The notes below the pieces were generated by a model. The model was not told the origin of the DNA, did not search any database, and saw only the letters and a list, made by a program, of their open reading frames with translations. 64,000 bases of DNA from Hoylesella enoeca JCM 12259. Its GTDB lineage: Bacteria; Bacteroidota; Bacteroidia; Bacteroidales; Bacteroidaceae. Location: positions 62,001 through 126,000 of the forward strand of contig NZ_BAIX01000001.1 of NCBI RefSeq assembly GCF_000613405.1. Reading direction: 5' to 3'. Below are positions 9,744 through 18,621 of this stretch, piece by piece (position 1 is the first letter of the stretch; each line of letters starts with the position of its first letter). Position numbers and translations under genes: made by a program.

Positions 9744-10639
9744 TGCAGCAAGAATGGCAAGGATCGACCGACGGCAACAGGTGGATGCAGCAGCAACTCA
9801 TCAACTGTTTCCGGTTTCTTAACCTCCGCATCTATTACGCGGGAGTAGCGGTTGTCGTGCCGTTCTATATGATTTTTGGACGCGGATTCCGTTCATCGTA
9901 TAACTTTTTCAGGCATCGTATCGGCTGCGGAAGATTCTGTGCGTTTGCAATGACATATCAGAACTTCTTCCGTTTCGGGCAAGTGATGATCGATCGGTTT
10001 GCTACTTACGCCGGCAAAAGATTCCGGATAGACGTCGACGATTATGAGTCGTTTGCCAAGTTGGCCGCACAGCCAGATTCGTTTATGATGCTCAGTGCCC
10101 ATACGGGTAATTACGAGATGGCCGGTTACAGCCTTGTCTCCGAGCAAAAGCCGATTAATGCCCTTGTCTTTGCTGGCGAAACAGAGACTGTTATGACCAA
10201 TCGCACGCTCCAGTTCGGCCGAACCAACATCCGGATGATTCCCATTCGCCCAGATATGAGTCATCTATTCGCCATCAATCGGGCGTTGCGCGACGGCGAA
10301 ATAGTAAGTATGCCGGCCGACAGATGCCACGGGTCAGAGCGCACGGTGCCGTGTATGTTCTTCGGACAGACGGCCAAATTCCCGATGGGACCGTTTGCAA
10401 CAATCGCCCAACGCAATGTTCCGGCCCTCGCCATCTTTGTTATGAAGGAGTCTATCAGTCGTTATCACGTTTTCGTTCATCGTCTTTCGATGCCCGAAAA
10501 GGACGTCTCCAAGCGCGAATTGATCGAAAATATCGCACAGCAATACGCCGCTTGGGTAGAGAAAACCGTGCGGGCGTATCCTACGCAGTGGTTTAACTTC
10601 TTTGACTTTTGGGCTGATCCCAATGCTAAAAATAAATGA
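9743..10639 (+). CDS. LpxL/HtrB-like lysophospholipid acyltransferase
   Basis: 298 residues of the lipid A late-acyltransferase fold, with the catalytic HX4E motif in SAHTGNYE (His120, Glu125) and the downstream PADRCHGSERTVPCMFFG block. In aryl-polyene clusters such enzymes are thought to attach the polyene acyl chain to a membrane anchor. The N-terminus carries a short hydrophobic stretch (YYAGVAVVVPFYMIFG). It is tightly coupled to the ACP upstream and a dehydratase-like gene downstream (4-base overlap). Confidence 0.85.
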   Translation: MQQEWQGSTDGNRWMQQQLINCFRFLNLRIYYAGVAVVVPFYMIFGRGFRSSYNFFRHRIGCGRFCAFAMTYQNFFRFGQVMIDRFATYAGKRFRIDVDDYESFAKLAAQPDSFMMLSAHTGNYEMAGYSLVSEQKPINALVFAGETETVMTNRTLQFGRTNIRMIPIRPDMSHLFAINRALRDGEIVSMPADRCHGSERTVPCMFFGQTAKFPMGPFATIAQRNVPALAIFVMKESISRYHVFVHRLSMPEKDVSKRELIENIAQQYAAWVEKTVRAYPTQWFNFFDFWADPNAKNK

Positions 10640-11094
10640 ATCAGATGCAACCGAATCATTTTCCGCCTTTCAAGAGCATTGACATACACACGCTGTTGCC
10701 GCAACAACCGCCCTTTGTGATGATCGATCGCTTGTTGCATTACGATGAGACGCGCACAGTTTGCAGTTTCACCGTTCCGGAAGACAATCTGTTTTGCGAA
10801 GCAGGTGTGTTCAAAGCAGCAGGCCTGATCGAGAATATCGCACAGTCATGTGCCGCTCGTCTGGGTTTCATCAACAAGTATATTCTTCGCCATTCAGTGC
10901 AGATCGGCTACATCGGAGCCGTGCGCAATCTCGTGATTTCTCGCGAACCGCGTGTCGGTGAAACGCTCATCACCACCGTCGATGTCGAAGAAAGCGTAAT
11001 GGGAATGACCTTGGCGTCGGCCGAGATACAAGTAGATGGTGAGCGAATTGCCACGACACAGATCAAAATTGCACTCGCCGAACAAACCATCTGA
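10636..11094 (+). CDS. FabZ/ApeP-like hotdog dehydratase homologue lacking the usual His
   Basis: 152 residues with the hotdog layout. The segment LLPQQPPFVMIDR corresponds to FabZ LLPHRYPFLLVDR, but Gln23 stands where the catalytic His should be. The helix Glu is kept (GLIENIAQ, Glu66). Homologues with LPQRPPFVMVD are, as I recall, common in Bacteroidetes, so this is probably not a local mutation. It may act with the second hotdog protein at 16812, which has a full His/Glu pair. The gene starts inside the stop of the acyltransferase. Confidence 0.75.
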   Translation: MNQMQPNHFPPFKSIDIHTLLPQQPPFVMIDRLLHYDETRTVCSFTVPEDNLFCEAGVFKAAGLIENIAQSCAARLGFINKYILRHSVQIGYIGAVRNLVISREPRVGETLITTVDVEESVMGMTLASAEIQVDGERIATTQIKIALAEQTI

Positions 11095-11112
11095 CCCGTA
11101 AACGCATTGCAA

Positions 11113-11549
11113 ATGGCAACATTGACAGCATCCAAAGAGTTTGAAATACGTTTCAGCGAGGTTGATTCGATGAACGTAGTGTGGCACGGTTCGTACGCGC
11201 TTTACTTTGAAGACGCCCGCGAAGCATTCGGAGCAAAATTCGGATTAGCGTATATGACCATCGCCGATAACGGCTGTTTCGCTCCACTTGTCGACCTTTC
11301 TTTCCAATATCTCAGGCCTATTCGCTACGGAATGAAGTGTCGCGTAGATATTATTTATCGCCCTACCGAGGCAGCAAAAATAGTCTTTGACTACGAGATT
11401 CATAGTTCAGCCGATGACGAGTTGATGCAAAAGGCCGTAGCGTGCAGGCGTTTATGGACAAGCAATACCGCCTGATGTGGTATCGTCCCGACTTTTACGC
11501 CGCATGGCAAACCCGTTGGGACGTATTCAATAACAGCAAACAACAATGA
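11113..11549 (+). CDS. Acyl-CoA/ACP thioesterase (4HBT hotdog), frameshifted
   Basis: A 4-hydroxybenzoyl-CoA thioesterase-like protein: EIRFSEVDSMNVVWHGSYALYFEDAREAFG contains the conserved D-x-x-N-V-W-H-x-x-Y pattern. The apparent end (AVACRRLWTSNTA) is wrong: one base added near 11439 gives SVQAFMDKQYRLM and a proper C-terminus (FYAAWQTRWDVF), stopping at 11549 and overlapping the next start by ATGA. It probably releases or edits ACP/CoA-bound intermediates. Confidence 0.8.
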
Positions 11550-13288
11550 TTGAATGTATTAGCGATAATATCACTTCGCCTCTCGGCTGGACGACCAATG
11601 AGAATTTCGAGCACGTAAAGCGTGGAGATACACGCTTGAAACGATATGACAGCCTGTGGGGATTGCCAGAATCGTTTGTCGGTTCGATGTTCGACGACGG
11701 AGCCATTGAGGCCCGTTTCGCCGCCATCAGCCCTGACGGCGACGCTTATACACGGTTTGAGAAACTCGCCATCTTGTCTATTCGCGAGGCCATCGACCGT
11801 CTCTCATTCAGCGTTATCAATGCAAAGACGGTCTTGATTTTATCTACCACCAAGGCCAATGTCGAACTCCTCGATCCCGATCAGCAGTCGAACATCCCTC
11901 GCGAACGGGCTTCTATCTGTGCGGCTGCACAACAAATCAACAGCTTTTTCGGCTTTCACGTCCCCGCAGTAGTCGTTTCCAACGCCTGCATTTCGGGTGT
12001 CTCGGCTCAGGTTATAGCCAAAAGACTCTTGGAACGTGGCTATTATCATCGTGCCGTTATATGCGGATGCGATATCCTTTCCAAGTTTATCGTGTCGGGA
12101 TTTCAGTCGTTCAAGGCGCTGTCCGACGCCGAATGCCGACCTTTCGACAGCGAAAGGCGCGGGCTAAACTTAGGCGAAGCCGCTGCAACCATCGTCCTGC
12201 AAGCCTGCGGAACAAAACGAACGAGACCGCAAAGTTGGGTCATCCAAAGCGCAGCTGTTCGTAATGATGCCAACCATATATCCGGTCCTTCACGCACAGG
12301 AGAGGGCAGTTACCGGGCGTTGAAGTATGTCTTACCACGCAACAAGGCACAACTCGCCTTCGTCAATGTGCACGGCACGGCCACGCCATATAACGATGAG
12401 ATGGAAGCTATCGCCCTTTCGCGCGCCCGTCTCACATCAGTTCCAGTCAATGCAATGAAAGGTTACTACGGACATACATTGGGAGCGGCCGGCGTTTTAG
12501 AGACGATCCTTTCAATGAAAGCCGTCGAAGAGGGTGTCATTCTGCCTACGCGAGGGTTCCGACAATTAGGAGTGACACACCCGGTAAACATCGTTCACAA
12601 CCTTGAAGCTACCAATCAGCACCAGTTTATCAAGCTCCTCTCGGGCTTCGGAGGTTGCAATGCCGCCGTAAGATGGACCAACGGACCGGCGAAACGCATA
12701 CAGGAACCGGTTAAAAGTATGCGAGGCCACATCTCGCACACCGTTTATCTCAGTGCGACCCATATCGTCCGCGACCACAAACCAATACCGAACGTACCCG
12801 AAGGAGCCACTCGTCTCACCTATTTATATAAGACCTACATCGGCGATTACCCCAAATTCCACAAGATGGACGGATTAAGCAAGTTGGGATTCATCGCTAC
12901 TGAGCTCCTACTCACCACGATCGACCCTGCGATCGACATCTCCAACAGCGCTATCGTACTCGTAGGCAACACCGGATGTCTGGCTACTGACAAGCGCTAT
13001 CAACGTACGATACAAGACCAACAGCAATTTTTCCCCAGTCCGGCCGTGTTCGTTTACACCCTGCCCAACATCGTAACGGGCGAAATTGCCATTCGACACA
13101 AGATTCACGGAGAGACTGCTTACTATGCACTTAGTGCTTTCAACAAGACGCTTTTCCACCGAATCATTACGTCGACATTCGATGACGCCGAGACAGATAA
13201 AATCATCGGTGGGTGGATTCAATATGATAATGACGACAATTTCGAGGCTTCGCTCGGATTATATACAGTAAATAAGGAGATAAGTTAA
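11546..13288 (+). CDS. Ketosynthase fused to second KAS N-terminal-like domain (PF13723 type), copy A
   Basis: 580 residues. Residues 1 to about 380 form a FabF-like ketosynthase with Cys148 (VSNACISGVS), His in VNVHGTATPYND and His in KGYYGHTLGAAG. Residues about 400-580 resemble the short ketosynthase N-terminal-like domain (PF13723 as I recall it) with SAIVLVGNTGCLATDKRY and VFVYTLPNIVTGEIAIRHK. That second domain has no obvious catalytic Cys, so it may act like a chain-length factor; this is inference. The layout matches the gene at 13661. Confidence 0.85.
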   Translation: MIECISDNITSPLGWTTNENFEHVKRGDTRLKRYDSLWGLPESFVGSMFDDGAIEARFAAISPDGDAYTRFEKLAILSIREAIDRLSFSVINAKTVLILSTTKANVELLDPDQQSNIPRERASICAAAQQINSFFGFHVPAVVVSNACISGVSAQVIAKRLLERGYYHRAVICGCDILSKFIVSGFQSFKALSDAECRPFDSERRGLNLGEAAATIVLQACGTKRTRPQSWVIQSAAVRNDANHISGPSRTGEGSYRALKYVLPRNKAQLAFVNVHGTATPYNDEMEAIALSRARLTSVPVNAMKGYYGHTLGAAGVLETILSMKAVEEGVILPTRGFRQLGVTHPVNIVHNLEATNQHQFIKLLSGFGGCNAAVRWTNGPAKRIQEPVKSMRGHISHTVYLSATHIVRDHKPIPNVPEGATRLTYLYKTYIGDYPKFHKMDGLSKLGFIATELLLTTIDPAIDISNSAIVLVGNTGCLATDKRYQRTIQDQQQFFPSPAVFVYTLPNIVTGEIAIRHKIHGETAYYALSAFNKTLFHRIITSTFDDAETDKIIGGWIQYDNDDNFEASLGLYTVNKEIS

Positions 13289-13395
13289 CGAGTAAACAAG
13301 GAGGCAAGGAGAAGTAAATGAGTAGACAAAGTAAACAAGTTAACAAGGCGGAAGCCTCTCGTCAACTTGTCAACTCGTTCACTCGTCAACTATAA
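13289..13395. repeat. Purine-rich GTTAACAAG repeat forming an imperfect inverted repeat
   Basis: Between the ketosynthase and ACP 2 the left half repeats ACGAGTAAACAAGG-type words and the right half (GTCAACTTGTCAACTCG) is roughly their reverse complement, differing mainly by transitions. It could fold into a long imperfect stem and act as an attenuator, or be a degraded mobile repeat. A related word series occurs at the end of ribD (about 62150-62195). Confidence 0.5.
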
Positions 13396-13406
13396 ACAAA
13401 TAAAAT

Positions 13407-13664
13407 ATGGACACATTAAAAGACACTTTAAAGGCGCAAATCATTGAAGCGCTGTCGTTAGAAGAGATGACTCCTGCCGACATCGACGATGAAGCACCGC
13501 TCTTCGGTGAAGGTTTAGGCCTCGATTCAATCGATGCACTCGAGCTGATTGTATTGATGGAGAAAGAGTATGGCATACGACTCGACAACCCGAAAGAAGG
13601 AAAAGCCATCTTCACTTCCATCAATTCGATGACCGATTACATAAAAACCCACAGCGAACAATGA
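13407..13664 (+). CDS. Acyl carrier protein 2
   Basis: 85 acidic residues with the phosphopantetheine site GLDSIDALE (Ser41) and the KEYGIRLDN loop typical of the second ACP in aryl-polyene clusters. It follows the repeat element and overlaps the next ketosynthase gene by 4 bases, so it is probably a partner of that enzyme. Confidence 0.93.
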   Translation: MDTLKDTLKAQIIEALSLEEMTPADIDDEAPLFGEGLGLDSIDALELIVLMEKEYGIRLDNPKEGKAIFTSINSMTDYIKTHSEQ

Positions 13665-15402
13665 TCGTTATCACCGGCGCCGGCATCGTTTCAGCCATCG
13701 GCAACAATCAGACAGAGGTTTGCCAGGCCCTACTCGAAGGTCGGGAAGGCATTCGTGGCGTGCGATTTTTAGCTACCGAGCACCGCGAATATCCTGTCGG
13801 CGAAGTGCAAATGAGCAATGCGGAAATCAAACAACGGTTAAACGCATCGCAACTAACTGTTGGTCGCACGACGATTAACGGTATATTGGCACTCAAAGAA
13901 GCGTTAAACGCAGCGTCATTAACGGTTAATCATTTAGCAACTACGGCTTTGATCTCCGGCACGACAGTCGGAAGTATGGATCTAACAGAGCTTAGTTACG
14001 TTGCCGGTCAGGACGAATCGGCCATCGGAGACTGTGGAAAGACTACGCAAGATATGGCCTCCTATTTCGGCGATTGGGGCTTGGTTACGACGTGCAGCAC
14101 AGCTTGTTCGTCAGCTGCCAACAGCATTTTGGTGGGCGCCAACTTGTTGCGTAGCGGCCGATTCGAACGTGTTGTGGTCGGCGGCAGCGAATGTTTGTCG
14201 CGCTTCCACTTCAATGGCTTCCGCACGTTGATGATTCTCGACAAGGCGCCTTGTCGTCCGTTCGATGCCGATCGGGCCGGTCTCAACTTGGGCGAAGGCG
14301 CTGCTTTCCTCGTGATGGAGACCGAAGCGAGCGCCCACCGACGCGGTGTAAAGCCCTTGGCAGTACTCTCAGGTTGGGGCAATGCGTGCGACGCATTCCA
14401 TCAAACGGCCTCATCGGATGAAGGCGAGGGAGCCTTTCGGGCTATGACAAAGGCGCTCGAAAGGGCCAGTTTGACCCCATCGGACATTGATTACATCAAT
14501 GTTCACGGCACGGGAACGCCTAACAACGATGCCAGCGAGTGTCGGGCGTTGCAACGGATATTTGCAAACGCAACGCCACCCATATCGTCTACCAATCGAT
14601 GACGGGTCACACCACGAGTGCTTCAGGGGCTATCGAAGCGGTAATTTGCCTTTTGGCCATTCAGAACAAGTTCATCCCGCCTACACTCCATTGGCAAACG
14701 CCGATGCCGGACGGCATTATACCCGTGACGAAAACCATCCGCAACCGACGCTTACAGCACGTTCTCTGCAACTCGTTCGGGTTCGGTGGCAACGATACTT
14801 CACTCATTCTCTCCGATTATGAGCACGCGAAAACGATACCTCAAATGGCCGATCGCCGCCCTGTTTACGTGAAAACGGTGGTAAAGTATCAAGATATTGC
14901 CCCCGAAACAATGCCTAAGATTCCGCCGATGGTGGCCCGTCGATTGAGCAGTTTACTGAAACGCGCCTTACTGACAGCACTTGTCACCTTGCAGAGAGTG
15001 GGTATATCAAGTCCAGATGCCATTGTTACGGGCACGGCGATGGGTTGTGTTCACGACACAGTTTGCTTCTTGAAAGAGATCAAGGAACGCGGAGAAGAAT
15101 TGCTGAAACCCACTCATTTTATGCAGTCTACACACAATACGATCGGTAGCCTCATTGCAATCTACACGCATTCGCACGGTTATAACAATACGTTTTCTCA
15201 CGGACGGGAGTCGTTGCACAGTGCGTTGCTCGATGCCCAACTGCAAATCGAATTGGGAGAATGCCATAATGCACTTGTAGGTCTATATGACGAGCAAGAC
15301 GAAACAAGCTTATGCATCTTCCTGAGTGGTGATAACGACGGCCAATCAGTCGTTCTTGACGACGCGAAAATTTGTGAATTATGTGGGGATTATTGCCATT
15401 AG
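13661..15402 (+). CDS. Ketosynthase fused to PF13723-type domain, copy B, frameshifted
   Basis: About 581 residues, the same architecture and length as the gene at 11546. The ketosynthase part has Cys149 (CSTACSSAAN), His in NVHGTGTPNND and, after repair, His in STKSMTGHTTS. The C-terminal part (VTGTAMGCVHDTVCFLKEI, then HFMQSTHNTIGSLIAI) is a second ketosynthase-like domain. The frame breaks at 14594, where ACCAATCG should read ACCAAATCG to restore STKSMTGH. Residues 57-93 are encoded by DNA in phase with the 22-base palindromic repeat (see 13829-13938). The end overlaps the transporter gene by 22 bases. Confidence 0.85.
13829..13938. repeat. 22-base repeat array inside the copy-B ketosynthase gene (5 units)
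   Basis: Units begin at 13829, 13851, 13873, 13895 and 13917, exactly 22 apart. The clearest are AACTAACTGTTGGTC with linker GCACGAC, GATTAACGGTATATTG, and CATTAACGGTTAATC. The reading frame stays open and the encoded protein (QLTVGRTTINGILALKEAL) still fits the ketosynthase fold, so this is not a simple disruptive insertion. Confidence 0.65.
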
Positions 15403-15743
15403 CCTTACTGCAATCAGCATTGTTGGCCTTGGGTCAAGTAACGTTGAAGATCTCATTACAGCAGATCGGCACGTTCAGTTGGTCTTGGCAGTTTTTCGCG
15501 CGCACGTTCACCAATGTGTGGTTTGCCCTCTGCGGACTTTGTTTCGGTGTGTCATCGCTCCTTTGGATGTACATTATCAAGCACTATCCATTAAGTATGG
15601 CCTACCCGATGATTAGTCTCAGCTACGTGATGGGGATGCTTGCCGCCGTACTGATATTCCACGAACACGTACCCGTTACACGTTGGATCGGACTTGGATT
15701 GATAATCATCGGAGTAGTATTAGTTGTTCAAAAAGGCTATTAA
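15381..15743 (+). CDS. EamA/SMR-like small membrane transporter
   Basis: 120 residues with four hydrophobic segments (about 3-22, 38-60, 68-90 and 98-116). PMISLSYVMGMLAAVLIFHE resembles the EmrE/EamA superfamily half-unit. Proteins this short work as dimers. The context suggests movement of a lipid or pigment intermediate across the inner membrane, but the substrate is unknown. It begins within the 3' end of the ketosynthase gene, so translation is probably coupled. Confidence 0.75.
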   Translation: MWGLLPLALLQSALLALGQVTLKISLQQIGTFSWSWQFFARTFTNVWFALCGLCFGVSSLLWMYIIKHYPLSMAYPMISLSYVMGMLAAVLIFHEHVPVTRWIGLGLIIIGVVLVVQKGY

Positions 15744-15792
15744 AGCATAATTCACAAACTTAAAAACTGATAAACTCAGAAACTCAAACAGT
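15744..15792. repeat. AT-rich AAACTCAGAAACT repeat
   Basis: Short iterations of AAACTTAAAAACT and AAACTCAGAAACTC precede the LolA-like gene. Similar words occur at 37125-37160 and 52637-52740. This is an interspersed AT-rich repeat type common in Bacteroidales gaps, with no known role. Confidence 0.4.
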
Positions 15793-16425
15793 ATGAAACA
15801 AGTTCTTTTGATAGTCTTCATACAGTTTCTCACTGTGAGTGCAACTGCGCAGACACCTGTCAATGAAGCGCAGGCACGACAGATGACGGAGCAAGTAAAT
15901 AAAGCCGCACAGGCGATGAAGACGTTGCAATGCACCTTCCGACAGACAAAGACGTTACGAATACTGAAAAACAAGATGATATCCAAGGGCCGGATGTGTT
16001 ACAGTCAGCCCTCGCAACTGCGCTGGGAATATACAAGTCCTTATCAGTATATATTCATTATGAACGGCAACAAGGTACTAATGAAGAACAGTAAACGTAC
16101 CGATGTCATCGACGCGAACAAAAACAAGGTGTTCAAACAGATAACATCCATAATGATGAGTAGCGTTACCGGCAAGTGTTTAACAGATCATCAGAACTTC
16201 AAAACGCAGATGTCAACGAGCGGAACAAGCTGGATTGCATGTCTCACACCGGTTAAAAAGGAACTGAAACAGCTGTTTTCACAACTCCTCATCACGTTCG
16301 ACACCAAGCGGATGGTGGCCATTCGCATTGAGATGATAGAGAAAGGCGGCGACAATACAGTGATAGAACTGCTCGACCCAATTAAAAATGCATCTGTCAA
16401 CGGCAATGAATACAAGATTGATTAA
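15793..16425 (+). CDS. LolA-like outer-membrane carrier protein
   Basis: 210 residues with a signal peptide (KQVLLIVFIQFLTVSATAQ) and the LolA layout: MKTLQCTFRQTKTLRILKN, then GRMCYSQPSQLRWEYTSPY, then VLMKN. LolA-type proteins carry hydrophobic molecules across the periplasm, and dedicated copies are found in aryl-polyene clusters. Together with the MMPL exporter at 25722 it suggests delivery of the product to the outer membrane. Confidence 0.85.
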   Translation: MKQVLLIVFIQFLTVSATAQTPVNEAQARQMTEQVNKAAQAMKTLQCTFRQTKTLRILKNKMISKGRMCYSQPSQLRWEYTSPYQYIFIMNGNKVLMKNSKRTDVIDANKNKVFKQITSIMMSSVTGKCLTDHQNFKTQMSTSGTSWIACLTPVKKELKQLFSQLLITFDTKRMVAIRIEMIEKGGDNTVIELLDPIKNASVNGNEYKID

Positions 16426-16828
16426 GTGTCTCTTACTGAGCATCTGCTTGTTGGTCAGTCTCTCGACAGCGGCTTCCCGGCAAGACACTTTGCAGCTTTC
16501 GGTGCAGATCGGAATGAAAAAAGCAGCACTTTCGGGCATCTGTATAATGGCTATCGATAGCAATCGGATGGTCAAAGGAGCCGTTATCAACGAGTTCGGA
16601 GTGAAAGCTTTCAATTTCATTTACAACGAACGGAAACACAAGGTACGCCTAATCGATATAATGCCGATGCTCGATAAGTGGTACATCCGTCGCATTTTGC
16701 GTCGCGATCTGCGGAAAATCATTCCGCAACTCATCGCCCACGGGTCATGCGAATACACTAATCTGAAATACGGGATCGACTATATCTTCAAACCCTTAGA
16801 ACAAGAACACAATGCGATTAGCGAATGA
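16406..16828 (+). CDS. Small exported protein of unknown function in polyene cluster
   Basis: About 140 residues with a signal sequence (RLIKCLLLSICLLVSLSTAAS) and a basic mature part ending in a YTNLKYGIDYIFKPLE segment. ATG 16406 is preferred because it directly precedes the signal peptide; it overlaps the LolA-like gene by 20 bases. No enzyme motif is seen. By position it may be the counterpart of the small lipoproteins of other aryl-polyene clusters, but it has no lipobox. Confidence 0.6.
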   Translation: MNTRLIKCLLLSICLLVSLSTAASRQDTLQLSVQIGMKKAALSGICIMAIDSNRMVKGAVINEFGVKAFNFIYNERKHKVRLIDIMPMLDKWYIRRILRRDLRKIIPQLIAHGSCEYTNLKYGIDYIFKPLEQEHNAISE

Positions 16829-17183
16829 TTTCTACCGTATCGAGACTTACGAAGAGTGCGAAAGCGGTGCTGTAGCCCGACTGAAACTTAACAGCGAGCA
16901 CGTGATATACCGTGCCCACTTCCCCAATCAACCCATAACGCCAGGGGTATGTATGATCGAAATGTTGACGGAATTGATGGAGAAACGTATCGGGAAACCG
17001 TTGCTTTTGAGACAGATAAAGAACTGTAAGTTTCTGAATCGATTGAGTCCGGACGATGTTTCGGTCGTTTCGCTTTCTATTTCATATCAAATTGCACGAC
17101 AAGAAACGGTTAGTTACATCGCGAAAGGCACTCTTTCAGACGATGAAAAAGTATTTGCCAGATTCTCCATAGTATATGAATGA
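16812..17183 (+). CDS. ApeI/FabZ-like 3-hydroxyacyl-ACP dehydratase
   Basis: 123 residues with an intact hotdog dehydratase site: His36 in AHFPNQPITPGV and Glu50 in MIEML, with the usual 13-residue spacing. It should remove water from 3-hydroxyacyl-ACP to build the polyene. It overlaps both neighbours by a few bases. The first dehydratase-like protein (10636) lacks the His, so this one probably carries the catalysis. Confidence 0.85.
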   Translation: MRLANDFYRIETYEECESGAVARLKLNSEHVIYRAHFPNQPITPGVCMIEMLTELMEKRIGKPLLLRQIKNCKFLNRLSPDDVSVVSLSISYQIARQETVSYIAKGTLSDDEKVFARFSIVYE

Positions 17184-18621
17184 ACGCGTGTGTGTAATAA
17201 TGCCCACTTTCAACAACGCTCAGACGCTGATGAAAGTGATACGGGATGTGAACCGATATGTGGCCGATATTATCGTGGTTGACGATGGTTCGACCGACGC
17301 TACGGCTCAACTGCTTGCCGACTGCACGTTACCCATCACCGTGATCACGCTTCCGCATAATGCTGGGAAGGGTAGGGCGCTCTGCAAAGGATTTGAGGAA
17401 GCACGCCGACAAGGCTTCGATTATGCCATTACTATCGACAGTGACGGACAGCATTACGCATCAGATATCCCCAAATTCATTGCAGCCATCCGCCGATATA
17501 CGGGCTATCTTATCGTCGGTAACCGTTTCGACCCATCCCTTTTCAATGAAACCACAGGCCGGAATATGAATGCCGAGAGCCGATTTGCCAATAAATTCAG
17601 CAATTTTTGGTTTCGTTTGCAGACCGGTATACGGTTAGACGACACGCAAACAGGCTTCCGCGCTTATCCGCTCAGGCAGCTTCGCTGGCTGAATGGCATC
17701 ACTTCGCGTTACGAAGCCGAGTTAGAGCTGCTGGTGTTTGCCGCTTGGCACAACGTCGGCATCCGCAGTATTCCCGTTCAAGTGTATTATCCACCACAGT
17801 CAGAGCGCGTCAGTCACTTCCGATCTTACTATGACTTCGCCCGCATCTCTGTATTGAATACCGTGCTGTGCGGCATTGCTCTCGTGTACGCTTGGCCCAA
17901 ACGACTCATCCGAACGGTGCTCACCATGGGTATGTTGTTGCTTCTTTTCATCGTGATGTTGTTCGTTCAGCTGGCCCTTTTCATCTTCTTCAACTCGCAT
18001 CGGGTAACCGAACACCAGCGACTTCGCTATCATTCGTATATCCAAAAAGTATCGCGTTGGTTGCTGAAACACGTTCCCGGCGTTACGACACGCGTCCTCA
18101 ACGAAAGTGGAGAAGACTTTCTCCGCCCCGCAGTCATCATCAGCAACCACCAGAGTCACCTCGATTTGCTGTGCATTATGATGCTCACACCTCGCTTAGT
18201 CATCATGACCAAACGTTGGGTTTGGCGCAATCCGCTCTACGGTTTGGCCATTCGCTACGCCGAATATCTACCCGTAACACACGATTTCGATACGAACGAG
18301 CGGCTGCTTCGGCGTCTTTCCGAGCGCGGTTATTCGATAATGATCTTCCCAGAAGGCACCCGTTCGGCCGATTTAGACGTGCATCGGTTCTCGCAAGGAG
18401 CGTTTTACTTAGCACAAAAGTTCGCTCTCGACATTGTGCCTGTCGTACTTCACGGTACCGGAGTGGTGCTCAACAAACGGGCAAAGCACATCACTCCCGG
18501 CGAGATTACGGTCGAAATCAAGCCCCGAATACATATAACCGGCTCTGAGTACGGCTCAACCCCGATGGAAATAGCCAAGACTTTCCGTCGGAAATATATC
18601 GAATGGACTCAAAATGAATGA
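17176..18621 (+). CDS. GT2 glycosyltransferase fused to PlsC-type acyltransferase
   Basis: 481 residues in two domains. Residues 1 to about 230 are a family-2 glycosyltransferase (IMPTFNNAQTL, VVDDGSTDAT, TIDSDGQHY, DTQTGFRAY). A transmembrane segment follows at about 253-275 (MLLLLFIVMLFVQLALFIFF), then a PlsC acyltransferase (NHQSHLD with His325 and Asp330, FPEGTRS near 391). Aryl-polyene clusters often encode such GT/AT fusions, thought to link the polyene to a sugar or lipid anchor. The start overlaps the dehydratase stop. Confidence 0.9.
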   Translation: MNERVCVIMPTFNNAQTLMKVIRDVNRYVADIIVVDDGSTDATAQLLADCTLPITVITLPHNAGKGRALCKGFEEARRQGFDYAITIDSDGQHYASDIPKFIAAIRRYTGYLIVGNRFDPSLFNETTGRNMNAESRFANKFSNFWFRLQTGIRLDDTQTGFRAYPLRQLRWLNGITSRYEAELELLVFAAWHNVGIRSIPVQVYYPPQSERVSHFRSYYDFARISVLNTVLCGIALVYAWPKRLIRTVLTMGMLLLLFIVMLFVQLALFIFFNSHRVTEHQRLRYHSYIQKVSRWLLKHVPGVTTRVLNESGEDFLRPAVIISNHQSHLDLLCIMMLTPRLVIMTKRWVWRNPLYGLAIRYAEYLPVTHDFDTNERLLRRLSERGYSIMIFPEGTRSADLDVHRFSQGAFYLAQKFALDIVPVVLHGTGVVLNKRAKHITPGEITVEIKPRIHITGSEYGSTPMEIAKTFRRKYIEWTQNE

